This document shows, piece after piece, positions 31,115 through 41,780 of a stretch of DNA of 64,000 nucleotides (position 1 is the stretch's first letter; every line of letters starts with the position of its first letter). The position numbers and the translations under genes are program-made. The notes under the pieces are model-generated. The model was not told where the DNA came from, made no database searches, and saw only the letters and a list, made by a program, of their open reading frames with translations. This DNA is from Prorocentrum cordatum (Eukaryota; Sar; Dinophyceae; Prorocentrales; Prorocentraceae), in assembly GCA_963575745.1 (NCBI GenBank), contig CAUYUJ010020571.1, forward strand, positions 480,882-544,881. Direction: 5' to 3'.

Positions 31115-31845
31115 ACGGAACAGCTTGCTCTAGAGATCTTTTCTGGTTCAGGACGCCTTGCTCGACCATGGCGGCGAGCTGTAGCATAGGAGAATATTCA
31201 GATTTTCGAGATCGACATTCGACATGGCCCGCACTTTGACTTGCTAAATGAGAGCCTCGTCCGAAAAATTCGCGGATGGGTTCGCGCAGGTTTGATCGCG
31301 GCGATCTGGCTAGCGCCGCCGTGCTCTTCCTTCTCGGCCCTCCGATGCCTTTTCTCGCCGGTTCGGTCGCGTGCCTTCCTTCTCGGCCTCCCTTCTCTCT
31401 CGCCTGCCGATCAGCGTATAGTCAACATGGCCAATCGCTTATGCAAAGTTGCCTCCAGTGTTTTAGATCTGTGCCGAAGACTCAGCGTGCCGTGCGTGGT
31501 AGAGAATCCTCGCACGAGCCTGCTTTGGAATGTTAGAGCCTTCGAGGTCCTCGCGCGAAGCTCCTGTATAGAAACTTGTGTCACAGATTACTGCGCCTGG
31601 GGCGCTCCGCGGCGCAAGCGCACGAAGTTTCTCTGCGCCCACATCTCATGTAAGCATCTCAATGTCACATGTTCTGGCCGCGGTGCGTGCTCTTTCTCCG
31701 GCAAAAAAGCACGCTGAAATCATCGGCAACCCTCCGAGCGGTGTCAAGTTCAGTAAGCTAGCAGAGCCTTGCCTTCCCCGGCTCTGCGCCGCTTTTGTCC
31801 GCGCTGTTGCTGACAGCAGTTCCCGCCCGCTCTGTAAGCCATTCG
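31115..31845 (+). pseudogene. C5-methyltransferase-like domain of the element
   Basis: ALEIFSGSGRLARPW (SAM-binding motif I type, xDLFxGxGxL) is followed by an in-frame TAG (31187-31189). The frame then continues IFEIDIRHGPHFDLL (motif II type), IAAIWLAPPCSSFSALRC (motif IV, PC), VVENPRTSLLWNVRAF (motif VI, ENP rather than ENV) and YCAWGAPRRKRTKFLC (motif VIII region). After a frameshift near 31710 it ends KKHAEIIGNPPSG...PRLCAAFVRAV. The order and residues fit a cytosine-C5 methyltransferase fold, although target and activity are unknown. It lies downstream of the recombinase; in described DIRS1-type elements the methyltransferase is an adenine type. One stop and one frameshift: inactive as it stands. 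Confidence 0.65.
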
Positions 31846-31889
31846 GTAAAATATAAGGCCTGCGGCCAGATGGTGCTTTGGAGCAAGTT

Positions 31890-32023
31890 CGGAGAGGTTG
31901 GGGCCGCCGAGCGTGCACCTTTCTCTTGGCGGCCTCCATCTGTTCGCGTCCCGGCTGCCGGGCACATCGCTACTGGAGAGTTGTCTTGGCATCCTCTGGC
32001 CTCGAGAAAAGGAACGCTCACAT
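31890..32023 (+). repeat. Split direct repeat B1
   Basis: 134 bp from CGGAGAGGTTGGGGCC to GGAACGCTCACAT. Directly abuts A2. About 94% identical to B2. Confidence 0.85.
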
Positions 32024-32137
32024 GCCTAGTGTTTAACACGTCTTTGTTAGCTTATGTCTCGGGGTTGGGCCGCCGTGAAGGTCGCTGGCTTGCATCGCGT
32101 CTGAGTGTTGTTTCCGTGACCTTGTTGGCTCAAGCGC
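32024..32137 (+). repeat. Split direct repeat A2
   Basis: 114 bp, second copy of A1. The B1-A2 junction (CTCACAT|GCCTAGTG) would equal the junction of the circular form. Confidence 0.85.
32113..32134 (+). promoter_or_regulatory. Spliced-leader-like sequence in repeat A2
   Basis: Identical to the 22 nt at 26839-26860. See that entry for the comparison. Confidence 0.35.
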
Positions 32138-32183
32138 CCTCCCTGCTTTAAAGCTCCCTCCCTGCAGATCTGCTCAGAGGTCT

Positions 32184-32317
32184 CGGAGAGGTTGGAGCCG
32201 CCGAGTGCGCGCCTTTTTTTTGGCGGCCTCCATCTGTTCGCGCCCCGGCTGCCGGGCACATCGCTACTGGAGAGTTGTCTTGTCATCCTCTGGCCTCGAG
32301 AAAAGGAACGCTCACAT
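32184..32317 (+). repeat. Split direct repeat B2, right terminus
   Basis: 134 bp, second copy of B1. Followed at 32318 by array sequence (TTTTCTCTTGTTCGCC) that continues the unit broken at 26749. Confidence 0.85.
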
Positions 32318-32605
32318 TATTTTCTCTTGTTCGCCGCATGTGTTGGTCGCCCCAGGCTCGTCGGCCGACCCTCGGTCGCTCGGGCCCTCGGCTGGCCCCT
32401 TCCCTGGCTGATTTTGGTAGTTTGACTTTGCTTTCGCTTGTCCGTCGCTTGCGCTGGTCGCCCCAGGCTCGTCGGCGGCCCCTCGGTCGCTCGGGCCCTC
32501 GGCCGGCCCCTTCCCTGGCCGGTCTTGGTCGATCGTCGGCCGCCCCTCGGTCGCTCGGGCCCTCGACTGACCCTTCCCTGGCCGGCGTTGATGATTCACT
32601 GGCTT
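32318..32605. repeat. ~100-115-bp tandem array (right half)
   Basis: Same units as 26290-26749 (GGTCGCCCCAGGCTCGTCGG, CCCCTCGGTCGCTCGG, CCCTTCCCTGGC). One unit (about 32395-32460) preserves an uninterrupted version of the insertion site (GTAGTTTGAC-TTTGCTTTCGC). Confidence 0.8.
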
Positions 32606-33232
32606 ACGCCGCGCCGCCAGTCCCATGGGGCGGCAGCAAGAGTGAAAGACGGAGTTCGCGGAGCGCGCGCGATCGCTGGGCAATCCCGGGGGTTCGGCCT
32701 GTCTTACGTAGCGTGTGGGGTTCAAGGGGGGGCCTTGTAGGGGGCTGTTTTGAAGTTCTTCGTGGTCTTATGTGGGTTGCTTGGGACCTTCACGGGGCCT
32801 GTCCCAGGCCTCCTTTTCCCCCCCCTGGATAGGCTCGGGGATCGTTGAGACCCAGCTGGGGGCGCGCCCGGCCAGAAGTTCGAGAGTGGACCCAGCTGCG
32901 TCGACAAGGAGCTTCCTGAAGGCCCGGAGGGGGCGGAGTGCGCCCAATAACTAGGAGTCTCATGCCTCGAACCTCGATCCACCCCGTGTTCCTTCCTTTG
33001 CGAAGGGGAGGCGCCGGCCAGGGAGGTGGATCCTCACCCCGGACCCTCGGTGGTGGTCCCGGGCGCCGAAGACGGCTCCTGGAGGCTGAATTCGAGGAGA
33101 TGCCTCGGGTGGTCGAAAGACCACGAAGATATGTGAAACATAGGCATTGGACGATTGTGGCCTCTTGGGCCCCTCTTGGGAATGCTCTTGGTAGCCCCGG
33201 CAGTGCCGAGTGTTACGCACATGTACGTGTGT
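32606..33232. other. No recognisable gene
   Basis: Short GC-rich frames on both strands, no domain or notable repeat. Confidence 0.4.
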
Positions 33233-33333
33233 GTGACTGTGTGTATGTATGTATGTATGTATGTGTGTATGTATGTATGTATGTATGTATGTATGTGTAT
33301 GTATGTATGTATGATTGTATGTATGTGTATACA
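33233..33333. repeat. GTAT microsatellite
   Basis: (TGTA)n with TGTGTA interruptions, about 100 bp. Confidence 0.95.
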
Positions 33334-33429
33334 ATGAGTGGCCTTCGGCCCATCCCGCCACCGTGCCTTGGTTGTCGGCCTGAGATCCTTGGTGCCTGGG
33401 CTGCGGGTTAGAAGTTGCATGCCTTAAGT

Positions 33430-33545
33430 GGTAGTTGGGGCTTCTTTTGGGTTTCTTTGGGGCCTCTCGGGGCCTCATGGGGGGCCTCTTGGGGGCATCT
33501 TGGGGCCTCTTGGGGGGCCTCTTGGGGGCCTCATGGGCCCTGTTG
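33430..33545. repeat. GGGGCCTCTTGG minisatellite
   Basis: Ten or so copies of a 10-16-bp unit (GGGGCCTCTTGGG / GGGGCCTCATGGG). A related looser array is at 43.54-44.05 kb. Confidence 0.8.
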
Positions 33546-34164
33546 GGCGCTGGGGCCGCGGGCCCGACGAGGCTCGGAAGCGGCGGCGAATTTCAAATCG
33601 ACACAGTCGCGCGCCCAGCCGCGCCGGCGACATTCCACAGCATGCGGAAGGTTTGGGAAACATCGCTCTCGGACCACGTTTCCATTTTCGTGGATCCCGC
33701 TACTCAGCCATCCACCCGGGCCCAATGGGCATGCAAAGCCATCCCAGACGAGGCCCATGCCGACCTTCGGCGTGCTTATGCCGACCTGGGGCGCATCTTT
33801 CAAATCCCGCGGATTGACCTCTCGGCCCTGCCGCAGCCCTCGGACTGGGTGATAGTCGCCCCCCGGGCAGCTCCCAGAGGCACGCCCAGCCGAAAAGGCT
33901 TTTGCCGACCCCGCAGGAGACCAACACATCTTGCAGGACCAACGCCCCATGGCAGACGCGGCCCCCCCATACTTGGAAAACAGATTCTTCGATTTGGGGG
34001 GCGCGCCTTGTCCGCCACGCTGCAATCCTGGCGACGGCGATGGGATGAACAGGCTCGCGCGAAAGGCCCAGAGCACGCGCTAAGACGGACGCTAAGGACC
34101 AGTGAGCTGCGCAGACCCGTCGGAGCCTTGGCCGCCTGGATGACCTCCATGGGCTGGGGCGGCC

Positions 34165-35084
34165 TTGACCGCGACCCAGACCAGATCGCTTCATGTGCTC
34201 TCCGATGGAAAGCCGACCGCGACCAGCGGCGCGCAGCCCAGTTCTCTCCGCGGCAGCGAGGCGCCGGGGTGGAGCGCGCGCCGCCGGCAGCTCGCCACAG
34301 TCTCCCGCCGCGGCCAAGCCCCAGGAAACTCCATTTCATCAGAGGTCGCAGCAGTTGGCTGCTGACGTCGAGAAGTGCGAGCGACGCTTGGAGCACGAGT
34401 CTGCGAAGCTCACAAAGTGGCGCTCAGAGTTGGAGTCTGGTGCTGCAGCGCAACGGGGAGCTGCTCTCGGCTGACAGACTCTACAAGGGGTGTGTTCAGG
34501 AGCTCGCCGCCGCTACTCTTCCGAAGGCTGAAGCAGCTCCCCCAGCTAAAGCTGACACCAGGGATTTCGTGGATGGCAAGGTGGAGTTCGCTACCCTCTT
34601 CAACCTTGACAGCGTGCTGGACGGTCAGAGGGATGTGGAGGAGTTCGAGCTCTCGGCCGATGACGAGAAGGAGTTGCAGGCCAGGGAGACCAATATGTCG
34701 GAGGCTTTTCAGAAGCTCGCTTCAGATATCTTCAAAGGTGCGTTGGATGCGTCTCAGAAGGCTCGAGAGGAACATGAGAAGCGTAAGTCGCGGCTCACCT
34801 GGAAGAGGAAGACGGAGGACGGAGCCAAGTCTGCGGGGCCAGTGGAGCCGCCCCCCGATGCACCTGGTTCAGGGTCTGCAAGCAGCGCTCGCCCAGCTGC
34901 AGAAGATGTCGAGCCCGCTGCTATCGAGCCTGACATGCGCCAACGAGTCGAAGAAGCACTGTCTGGTGAGACCCCGTCCACGGCGGCAGCGCTTTGTGAA
35001 TTGGGGTTTTCGCAGATTTCTTCAGCTGCGTTGAGGACGAGGTGGAACGGTGCTCTTGGGAGTCGTTCCGACAGCGGCGTCTGA
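34165..35084 (+). pseudogene. LINE ORF1-like coiled-coil region
   Basis: One frame gives RSQQLAADVEKCERRLEHES followed by AKLTKWRSELESG, a charged helical segment. After a frameshift near 34450 another gives GELLSADRLYKGCVQELAAA, then FVDGKVEFATLFNLDSVLDG and a long charged segment (EAFQKLASDIFKGALDASQK AREEHEKRKSR). These resemble the coiled-coil-plus-linker ORF1 proteins of dinoflagellate LINEs, presumed RNA-binding chaperones. The frame runs to 35084 without a clear domain end. Confidence 0.5.
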
Positions 35085-35649
35085 CGGCATCATCTGCAGG
35101 AAAACGCTCGGCGTCGTCATCTTCTGATCCCTCTGAGCCCACCCCAGCTGCATTTGTTTTGTTTTTCTCGGCCTCATCCTGCAGTAATGAGCTAGGTGAG
35201 GAAGAGTTTCAATATCAGCTCACCTGTCTTATTGGTCCCCCATCCAGCTTTTGAGCTGGCTGGACAGGGATTTGTCGGACAGCTCTCGAGCCCGATGGCC
35301 GCGCCCTCCCCGCCTGGCGCTGGTTTCATTATCGGAGTTAGGTTGTTACAACGCAAGGATCGCGATCTGTTGTCGCTTTCTTTGGAGGAGCTGGCCCTCC
35401 AATGTCAGCGGGTCATTCGCGGGGCGGGAGCGGCTTCTCTTATAACCGAGATTTGTGAATGGATGGAAAGCGACGAAGCTCCTGCTCCCCATTCTCGTTG
35501 CGCGCCGCCTGCCAGTCGCCGTGCCAAGGGCAGGTGCCCATTTACCTTCCCGAAGCTGACCCGCTCTGCCCCAGCGCCGCACAAGCCAGGCCAGCGCGTC
35601 CCAGAGCCCAGGCTGTCTAACTCGTCGCTCGATGTGCTGGGCCGCTCGG

Positions 35650-36340
35650 AAGGTGTGGCGCTCAACGCTTGGATTGCTAATGCTTGGATGGTGAGATAGA
35701 CGCGCATGCTATTCTAGTGCAGGAGCACCGCCTGCGAGACCGTGGGTTGAGACACGGAGCTTCAGCGTCCTTGGTGCGTCTCGGCTGGGAATCATTCTGG
35801 CTTGCTGGCATGCCAGGGCCGAATGGGGGTGACTCTTCTGGTGTCTTGGTGCGGGTCAGAGATTAGATGGGTCTCTACGAAGTTGACGGTGGTCGCTCCA
35901 TCGCGCCTGGTCGAGCCCTGGCTTGTATGGTACATGCTCGTTTGCGCCGTCTCTTTGCACGGTTTCCCTGTACTTGGAGCACTCCGTGGGCCTCGGCATT
36001 GGCAGCTTGGAGATTCTCTCCAAGGTGGGCTCCTTTCTCCAGGCCTTAGAGAGCGAGTTCACTGTGGCGGGTGGTTTCAATTTCGACCCTACCCTTCTTC
36101 ACCGCTCAGGTTTTGCCAAGAAATTAGGAGGCCACCTTGTTTACACCGAGGCTAACGCGCTTCCCCCCCCCCCCCCCCCCCCCCCAAGGGCCCCCCTGAT
36201 GCGTTCGATTTCTTCGTGGTGCCTGGGGGGGGGGGGGGGCGCGGGAATGTGCAGCATCATTGTTGTTGATGACTCCATGCTGCACCCCGCAGACTTGCCC
36301 GACCCGCCTTCCGTCCTCATCTGCTGCACTTGAAGGCCTT
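35650..36340 (+). pseudogene. LINE endonuclease domain
   Basis: ANAWM...GEIDAHAILVQEHRLRDRGL (the Q-E-H site of AP endonucleases) and LGWESFWLAGMPGPNGGDSS give the first half. Another frame continues VSLYLEHSVGLGIGSLEILS, then FTVAGGFNFDPTLLHRSGF, where the family's GGDFN reads GGFN (catalytic Asp lost). The next frame adds DAFDFFVVPG. A C23 run (36163-36185) and a G15 run (36225-36239) lie inside the last part. An intact domain nicks target DNA to prime reverse transcription. Confidence 0.6.
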
Positions 36341-37129
36341 GGCTTTCTGAAGACCGCCTCCGTTGCCTGTCGCCCCTCCCGTTGGTCCTGGCCTTCTCCT
36401 TCGCGGCGAGGACCGGCATCAGGTCATGGATGTGGTCAGGGAAGTTCAGGTCAAGGCCAGGAGAGGGGATGGAGAAGGAGCGTACTGCTTGTTTCCCATC
36501 GTTTATCAGATGTGGGCTGACCAGGCCGAGCTGGGCCTCGAGAGAGCGTCAGGGTGCGATCTCCTTTTCCACGGAGCCAGGGGGAGAGCTGCCGAAACGC
36601 ATCGGATGTCCATTGTGAAACCTCATGCAAGTTCCAGCGGCCCCACTCTTCGAGGACTCCGCTGGCTGGAAGGACAACCCCCCGCGCTCTGCTGAGCTTG
36701 CTGCAGGGCCCGCCGATTTCAGGGGGCAAGCTACAGCGCGTCTGCCACTCGCTTCAGGTACCGCCTTCGGTCGCGACGGAGGCCATGCAGGCCCGCGCAT
36801 CTCTTTTTCGAATTGCCGCCAGCTTAGCTGCCCGAGCTCCACTGGTCGGCGAAGTCGATCAGACTCGGTCTGACTGCGATTTCCTTTGGATCGATGACCT
36901 GGCGCCTGCAGCTGCTAAGGCGAAGGCTGCTGCGGTGGCTGCCAGCAGGTCCTCGTGGAAGGAGTGGTTGCAGGAAGGGCTTGACACAGGAGGAAAGAGA
37001 GCGCGCATGGCCATCGGGGATCCCGGGCCTTGGTAAGCATCCACTACCCTCAGATGCCACGGCTGGATCCGAGCGGACCCTCGCTCTTTCTAGCAGGCTG
37101 AAGGGATCATGTTTTCGTCCTGCTTGGGG

Positions 37130-38560
37130 GGTGGAAGTGGCCCCGATTCGGGCCCTGTTGAGATCATTGGCGCCCTTCCTCAGCTGTCCCCAGATGAGCT
37201 CCGCAGGCTCAGCAGGTCCTACCGCAGTGCCAGTAATGTTTCTGTGGATGGCTTGTACCCCAGACACTATTGCCTTCTCAGCGACATTGCGCTGGAAGCT
37301 TTGGCTGGCATGATGTGGCTCGTCGAGTCTGTCGGCCGTCTTCCCCAGCTGGTGGCTGTGATCCTTCTGGCGCGTCTTGGGGAGGCCCAAGGTGGGTTCA
37401 GACCCATCGGGGTTTTCGTCTCCTGGTGCCGCCTCTGGTGGCGGGCGCGTCGTCCTGTGGCCCTCCAGCGGGAATTCGATCACCCCGGGGCCTGCTGGGC
37501 CGCTGGAGCCCATCGCGGGGCCGCGGATGTTGTCTGGCGACAAGCCTCAAAGCCGAAGCTGGGGTAGCCCGCCGGCAGGCGTCGGCCTCGTTAGTCTGGG
37601 GCATGAAGAAATATTACGAATGTATTTTCCTGACGCGATTGGAACAACAGCGCGCTGCCCATCATTTTCCTCGTTGCATCGCCAGGGTTTGTCCTGAAGC
37701 CCACCGCTCGGTCAGGTTTCTTTCGCTTGGGGGCATCTTGGAAGAAACCTTCTCGGTCGAGTCGGGCGTTGTCGCGGGCTGCTCTATGGCCACTAGTTTC
37801 GTTCGTGCGTTTGCGACGTCTGCTTCCGATGGTATTCCCCCGGCGGTGCGCGCGGATCTCGATGCCCATGTGGATGGCGCAGGCCCTTCCAGCACAGGTA
37901 CTCCCGCTACTGTTGCCTCGTCACCCATGGAGAGTGCTCAGGCCCCCCACCGCGCCAGTGCCGAGGTGCTTGGCTGCTCGCTGACCATTGACAAGATTGG
38001 CTTGGTAAGCAGCAATCGGTGGGTGGCCAAGCAACCCGAGCGGCAGCTGGGCCCGCTCGCCGGCGCAGCGTCGCCCTCGACGGTCAATGTAGGCGTCGAC
38101 TACACCGCAGGGCGTTCGCTGCGAGCTCGAGGGGCTGGAAAAGGCTGGCGTGGCAAATTTAGGGAGCGCGCGGCGCTCACTCGCAGGAAGACCAGGCGCT
38201 TCGCAAGCACAGCGACGCCCTGGGCAGGAAGACTCTCCGCATTTGCACCTCTGGCCCGCTGTCTAGTGGTTCCTACGAGGCTGAGGTCTGCGGGGCTAGT
38301 GATGCTGAGTTGCAATTCTTTCGTTCTCAAGGGATGTGTACTATCGCCCCGAAATCTCAGCACCACTCCCCGACGGTCATTTCCCTTCTGGAAGGCGACC
38401 CTCCCTGGAGAGTCAACTTCGCTCCGTTGGTCAGGTGCTCCAAAGAGTTGTGGCTTGCCCCGACCCGTCAGTTCAAGGGTTCCTTGTCGTTGGCTCTCCT
38501 TGGGGACTCTTGGGCTGAAGTGTTTGGGTGAGATGACTGGTCGTGGGCGAAAATCTCGGG
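37130..38560 (+). pseudogene. LINE reverse transcriptase domain
   Basis: ELRRLSRSYRSASNVSVDGL then YPRHYCLLSD and GRLPQLVAVILLARLGEAQG then GFRPIGVF form RT motifs 0-2. A frameshift near 37560 leads to SLVWGMKKYYECIFLTRLEQ (motif A, where the usual Asp reads Gly), FLSLGGI...SGVVAGCSMATSF (motif B) and a motif C remnant AHVDGAG in place of YVDD. LGPLAGAASPSTVNVGVDYT then AGR is the family's thumb segment. Both catalytic motifs are damaged, so the enzyme is dead. The remainder to 38.56 kb still aligns by pattern (SLLEGDPPWRV). Confidence 0.6.
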
Positions 38561-38570
38561 GCCCATCAGT

Positions 38571-40161
38571 GTGCTGAGGGTGACTATGTATAGGCTCGGT
38601 TGGACCATGAAGCCGTTCTGTGAAATTATTGATGATATAGGTGCTAATACTGATCTTCTTGTTCTCTTGCCACCGTTGGTCTGCCAGCTCGGAAAGGCTG
38701 CGGCGCTCAGAGGACTCGAGAGGGATTCGGGGCCCATGTTCGGAGTTCCTCACAGGCATTGTTGGGGTATTGTTCGAGAAAAGCATAGGTCCAGCAAGGT
38801 TTCCCACAAGGACAAGTCCACCATGAGAGCCCTCGCGCCCCTCACCACATGGACTAGGTCGGCTGCCTCCAATGCAGGATATCAAATCCCAGTGGACTGC
38901 GATTTGCGTGGAGTTTGCCTTGACAAGCTGTCGTGCCGACAATGGCAGTGCAAGGCGTGTGACGATGCACGCGAAGAGGTGGTCGACGCCGAGGTTGTTT
39001 CGGCAGCCTTGGATACTAATGCAGAGGGATACGAGTACACTTTGCTCATGCGCGGTGCGTTGAAGCACCCTGGAGATGAGCTGCCGAGACCTTCGCGCGA
39101 TGGATTGGTTCACGTGGATTGGTCTGTCGAAGAAGCCACGCCTCCTGGAGGTCTCGACCCCATCGCCACTTATCCAGATCAGGGGCTCTGGGGTCACGCG
39201 TTCCTGGACGGTAGATATTTCAAGCACCCAGTTCTGGAGTTGTCTCGGGCTGGGTGGTGTCTGGCCATGGTCGACAAGCGAGACGAATCTCTTGTGCGAA
39301 GTTGCAGCCCCCGTCTGGCAGCCTTTCCTCAGACCCCTCAGGCTGCCGAGTTTGGGGCGCCCGGGGCTTTCAATTTCGCGCCAGAAGGCTCAGCTGATTG
39401 TTTTAGTGGTCGTAAACAATGTGGTCGCCCTATTCTTGCAGGGGCCATGGGGGATTCTGTTTCGGAAACTTCAGTATTCTGGTATCCTGTTCTTTGGGGT
39501 GTCTGGTGCGGGCCCAAGGTTGGCTGTCCTCAGTTAAATAGATGCCCGCGAAGACCTCGGCGAGCAAGGCATTCCCTCGCGTGAAAGCTTCATCCCAGGA
39601 GGGACTTTGCAGATTGCGGAGCTAAGCGGGCTGCGCAGTGGCATCCTGCCCTATCGCAGTCCGACATGGAAGCAGTTGATCCCAAGGTGTCAATTGCCGG
39701 AGCTGTCATGGATGTCGCAGCTGCCGTCCCTCCTCTCTTTCCTCGGGCTGGTTTCCTTGGGGCGGCGCGTGTTCCCCCTTCACCCTTTTCTCTTACCTGC
39801 AGGAAGGATCCTCACAGGTGGCAGTGGGTGTCAAATTCCTGGAGGCGCGCTCCGAGCCTGCGTGGCGCGGCCTGTCAGGGCCGCTCCGCGGGGGGAGCAT
39901 GCCGCGGGCTGCCGCGGCCACTCTCGTCTAGACTCGGTCGTTCTAGATCGTGTCAATTATCGCGTGATTGCGCTCGAACCGCCCAGTCACTCTCACCGTT
40001 TTTTCTGTTTGAGTTGCCGTTCGTATTCGTCGGGGCCCCAGGTTTGTCATCTCGGGGAACCATGTAAACCCCGACGACGACGGGCAACAGGAACTGGAAC
40101 AAAATTCGGAAGGGGAAGCGCCCAGACACGGCTGGCGTGGTGCTCGACCTGGACCTGGTGA
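38571..40161 (+). pseudogene. LINE RNase H and Cys-rich C-terminus
   Basis: The frame 38571-39584 holds a spacer, then GLWGHAFLDGRYFKHPVLEL then SRAGWCLAMVD (first RNase H site: DG), then PQTPQAAEF (QT..AE site). The next frame has VVNNVVALFLQGPWG (DCKNVV site, Asp lost). A third has DFADCGAKRAAQWHPAL (final AD site). After a gap, HSHRFFCLSCRSYSSGPQ then CHLGEPC gives the Cys-rich tail found at the end of these ORFs. At least three frameshifts. Confidence 0.55.
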
Positions 40162-40215
40162 GACTTCTGTTCCACGGATAGTTTTGGTTTGGCCCGCTGC
40201 AGTTTTAGCCTCCTT

Positions 40216-40500
40216 CTGTAGCGAGGTATGAGGTGCCGTCGAACGGGGAAAAAATACCGCTTGCGCTGTTCACCGACTGTCGGAGCCTGTGCGATCATGT
40301 GAAGATCGAAGGCAACATTCCTGATGATCGGCACGACGCTGCGCGGCTTGCCGCTCTGAAATCTCGCGCGTCGCGCGGCCCGCAGAGAGATGGAAACGAA
40401 GGGGGTTTGAGGTGTTTACCTAGCTGGTGGGTGATATCAGACGGGTTCGGAAAAAGGGGGTCTGAGCGACAAGCGCGGGAGTCCATGGGAACGAGTCGAT
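40216..40500 (+). pseudogene. Copia-like RNase H C-terminal fragment
   Basis: LALFTDCRSLCDHVKIEGNI then PDDRHDAARLAALKSR, and near the end LRCLPSWWVISDGFGKRG. This is the DxxSLxDxv...p.Dkr.a...l...W.p...ADglTK pattern that ends Ty1/copia-type pol polyproteins. Upstream sequence belongs to the LINE tail, so the fragment is truncated at its 5' side. Confidence 0.5.
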
Positions 40501-40512
40501 TGCGCGCGCGAA

Positions 40513-41780
40513 ATGAGCGCCCGGGCTATCGAGCGAGGCAAGGCGACAGGTGGCGGGAAGCAACGAGGTCCTCCGCCCCACCTCGCCTTCTCCCCCTCCC
40601 GCGACGGCGTGCGCCGCGCAGCCGCTGAGGCCCGAGCGCGCACCTGCACGCGCGAGCCGCCGACCGCCTGCCCCCTTGCCGCGGGCGGCCGCGACGGCGC
40701 GAGGGCGTCGCCCCCGCCGGGTGGCGACGCAGAGCGGCGGGGCCGCAGTCGGGGGCCGGACGGTAGTCGCCAGATCTTCTCGCCGAAAGCCAAGCAGGCG
40801 CCGCGGGGCGGCGTGCCGGCCCCGAAGGGGCGCGAGGAGCGCAAGGAGTGCAAGGAGGGCATGAGCGCAGGGCAAGAGCCTCCGCTCGGCCCGGGGTCGG
40901 GGCCCGCGCGCGGGGCGCGCCGGGGGCGCAGCGGCGACGGGGCGGCGTGGGAAGACGTGGCGGGCGAGGAGGAAACCCTGGAAGCCGGCGATCGTTGGGT
41001 CGCGTTCGACCGCGCGGCGGTCCGAAGTCTGACCGACAGCTCCTGGCCCCTCTAGCTCCGGAACTTCTTCCGCGTGGCATGCCCGGGCCAATTGGCGCGA
41101 GCGTCGCCGCTCGCCTTGGAGGACCTGACCGAGCGCTGGAACGGCGAGGTTCGCGACGGCAAGAAGCTCGCGCGGCGCAGCCCGGTAGTTGCTCTGCAGG
41201 AAGAGTTTCTGGCGGCGACGGCCTACTGGATGGTCGTCCTCGGCAGACAGGCTGCCCGCCGCTCGGATCGGGCCGAGAAGCTGCGGAAGGAGCGGTCCCG
41301 CCAGGCGAGGACGCAGGCGCAGGCGCCCGAGGCGATCGTGCTTCGCCATCGGGCTGCGTCGAGCAGCGGGGAGGAGTCGGCCTCGTCGGAGAGCGGCAGC
41401 GCAGACGCGGGCGAGGAGAAGGCTGCCCCTGCACGGTGCGAGGCACCAACCCGACGCGGGTCGGCTTCTGGCGCGGCCGCAGCAGGCGGGGGGGGCTCAG
41501 GAGCGAGCCACTCCGCGGCGGACCATGGCGCCAAGAGCAGGCGGAGTGTGAAAGGCGAGGGGCCCACGGGCAAGGGCAAGCGGAGTGGACCTGTCAGCGA
41601 GAGACCCAAGAGGGGCCGGCGGGACAGTGTCCCACGGTCGCAGAGGGCCACTTCGCCCCAGGGAGCCTTCCCTCGGAGTCGCCGGGGCACAACGTGTGCC
41701 GCTCGTGCTTCCAGGTAGGCCACTGGGGCAATCAGTGCCCCCGTTTCCTTGCCGATGGTGCCCCGCGGGGCGGGCGCTGA
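40513..41780 (+). pseudogene. Gag-like ORF with CCHC zinc knuckle
   Basis: One frame from 40513, broken only by TAG at 41053-41055, runs to 41718. It is basic and Ala/Gly-rich with a central helical part (LALEDLTERWNGEVRDGKKL and VALQEEFLAATAYWMVVLGR). A neighbouring frame then provides CRSCFQVGHWGNQC (41690-41735), an exact CX2CX4HX4C zinc knuckle as in retroelement Gag and some RNA-binding proteins, so a frameshift near 41690 is likely. A cellular zinc-knuckle protein is the alternative. Ends at 41780. Confidence 0.45.

Larger units (their letters stand above)
26750..32317 (+). mobile_element. Ngaro/PAT-type tyrosine-recombinase retrotransposon
   Basis: A 5,568-bp element. Repeat A is 114 bp at 26750-26863 (A1) and 32024-32137 (A2), with 3 differences. 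Repeat B is 134 bp at 31890-32023 (B1) and 32184-32317 (B2), with about 8 differences. B1 and A2 are directly joined. This A1 - coding - B1-A2-B2 order is the split direct repeat layout of PAT/Ngaro retrotransposons, which integrate circular DNA by a tyrosine recombinase and make no target-site duplication. Between the repeats, in order, lie gag-like, RT, RNase H, tyrosine recombinase and methyltransferase-like blocks, all on the plus strand. Several frameshifts, one in-frame stop and a lost recombinase tyrosine make this copy defective. High A1/A2 identity suggests it is not very old. Confidence 0.8.
33930..40165 (+). mobile_element. Degraded long LINE (non-LTR retrotransposon)
   Basis: In one orientation and in the expected order lie an ORF1-like coiled-coil region (34.2-35.1 kb), an apurinic endonuclease block (35.65-36.25 kb), an RT block (37.13-38.55 kb), an RNase H block (39.17-39.68 kb) and a Cys-rich tail (about 39.98-40.11 kb). 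Each block is spread over two or three frames, and catalytic residues are lost in endonuclease and RT, so the copy is dead. The exact ends were not found; no poly-A or target-site duplication was seen. Confidence 0.65.

Noticed and set aside
26750-32137. Ordinary LTR retrotransposon with 114-bp LTRs
   Set aside because: The A repeats lack TG...CA ends and a target-site duplication. The B1-A2-B2 arrangement and a tyrosine recombinase instead of an integrase fit a split-direct-repeat element better.
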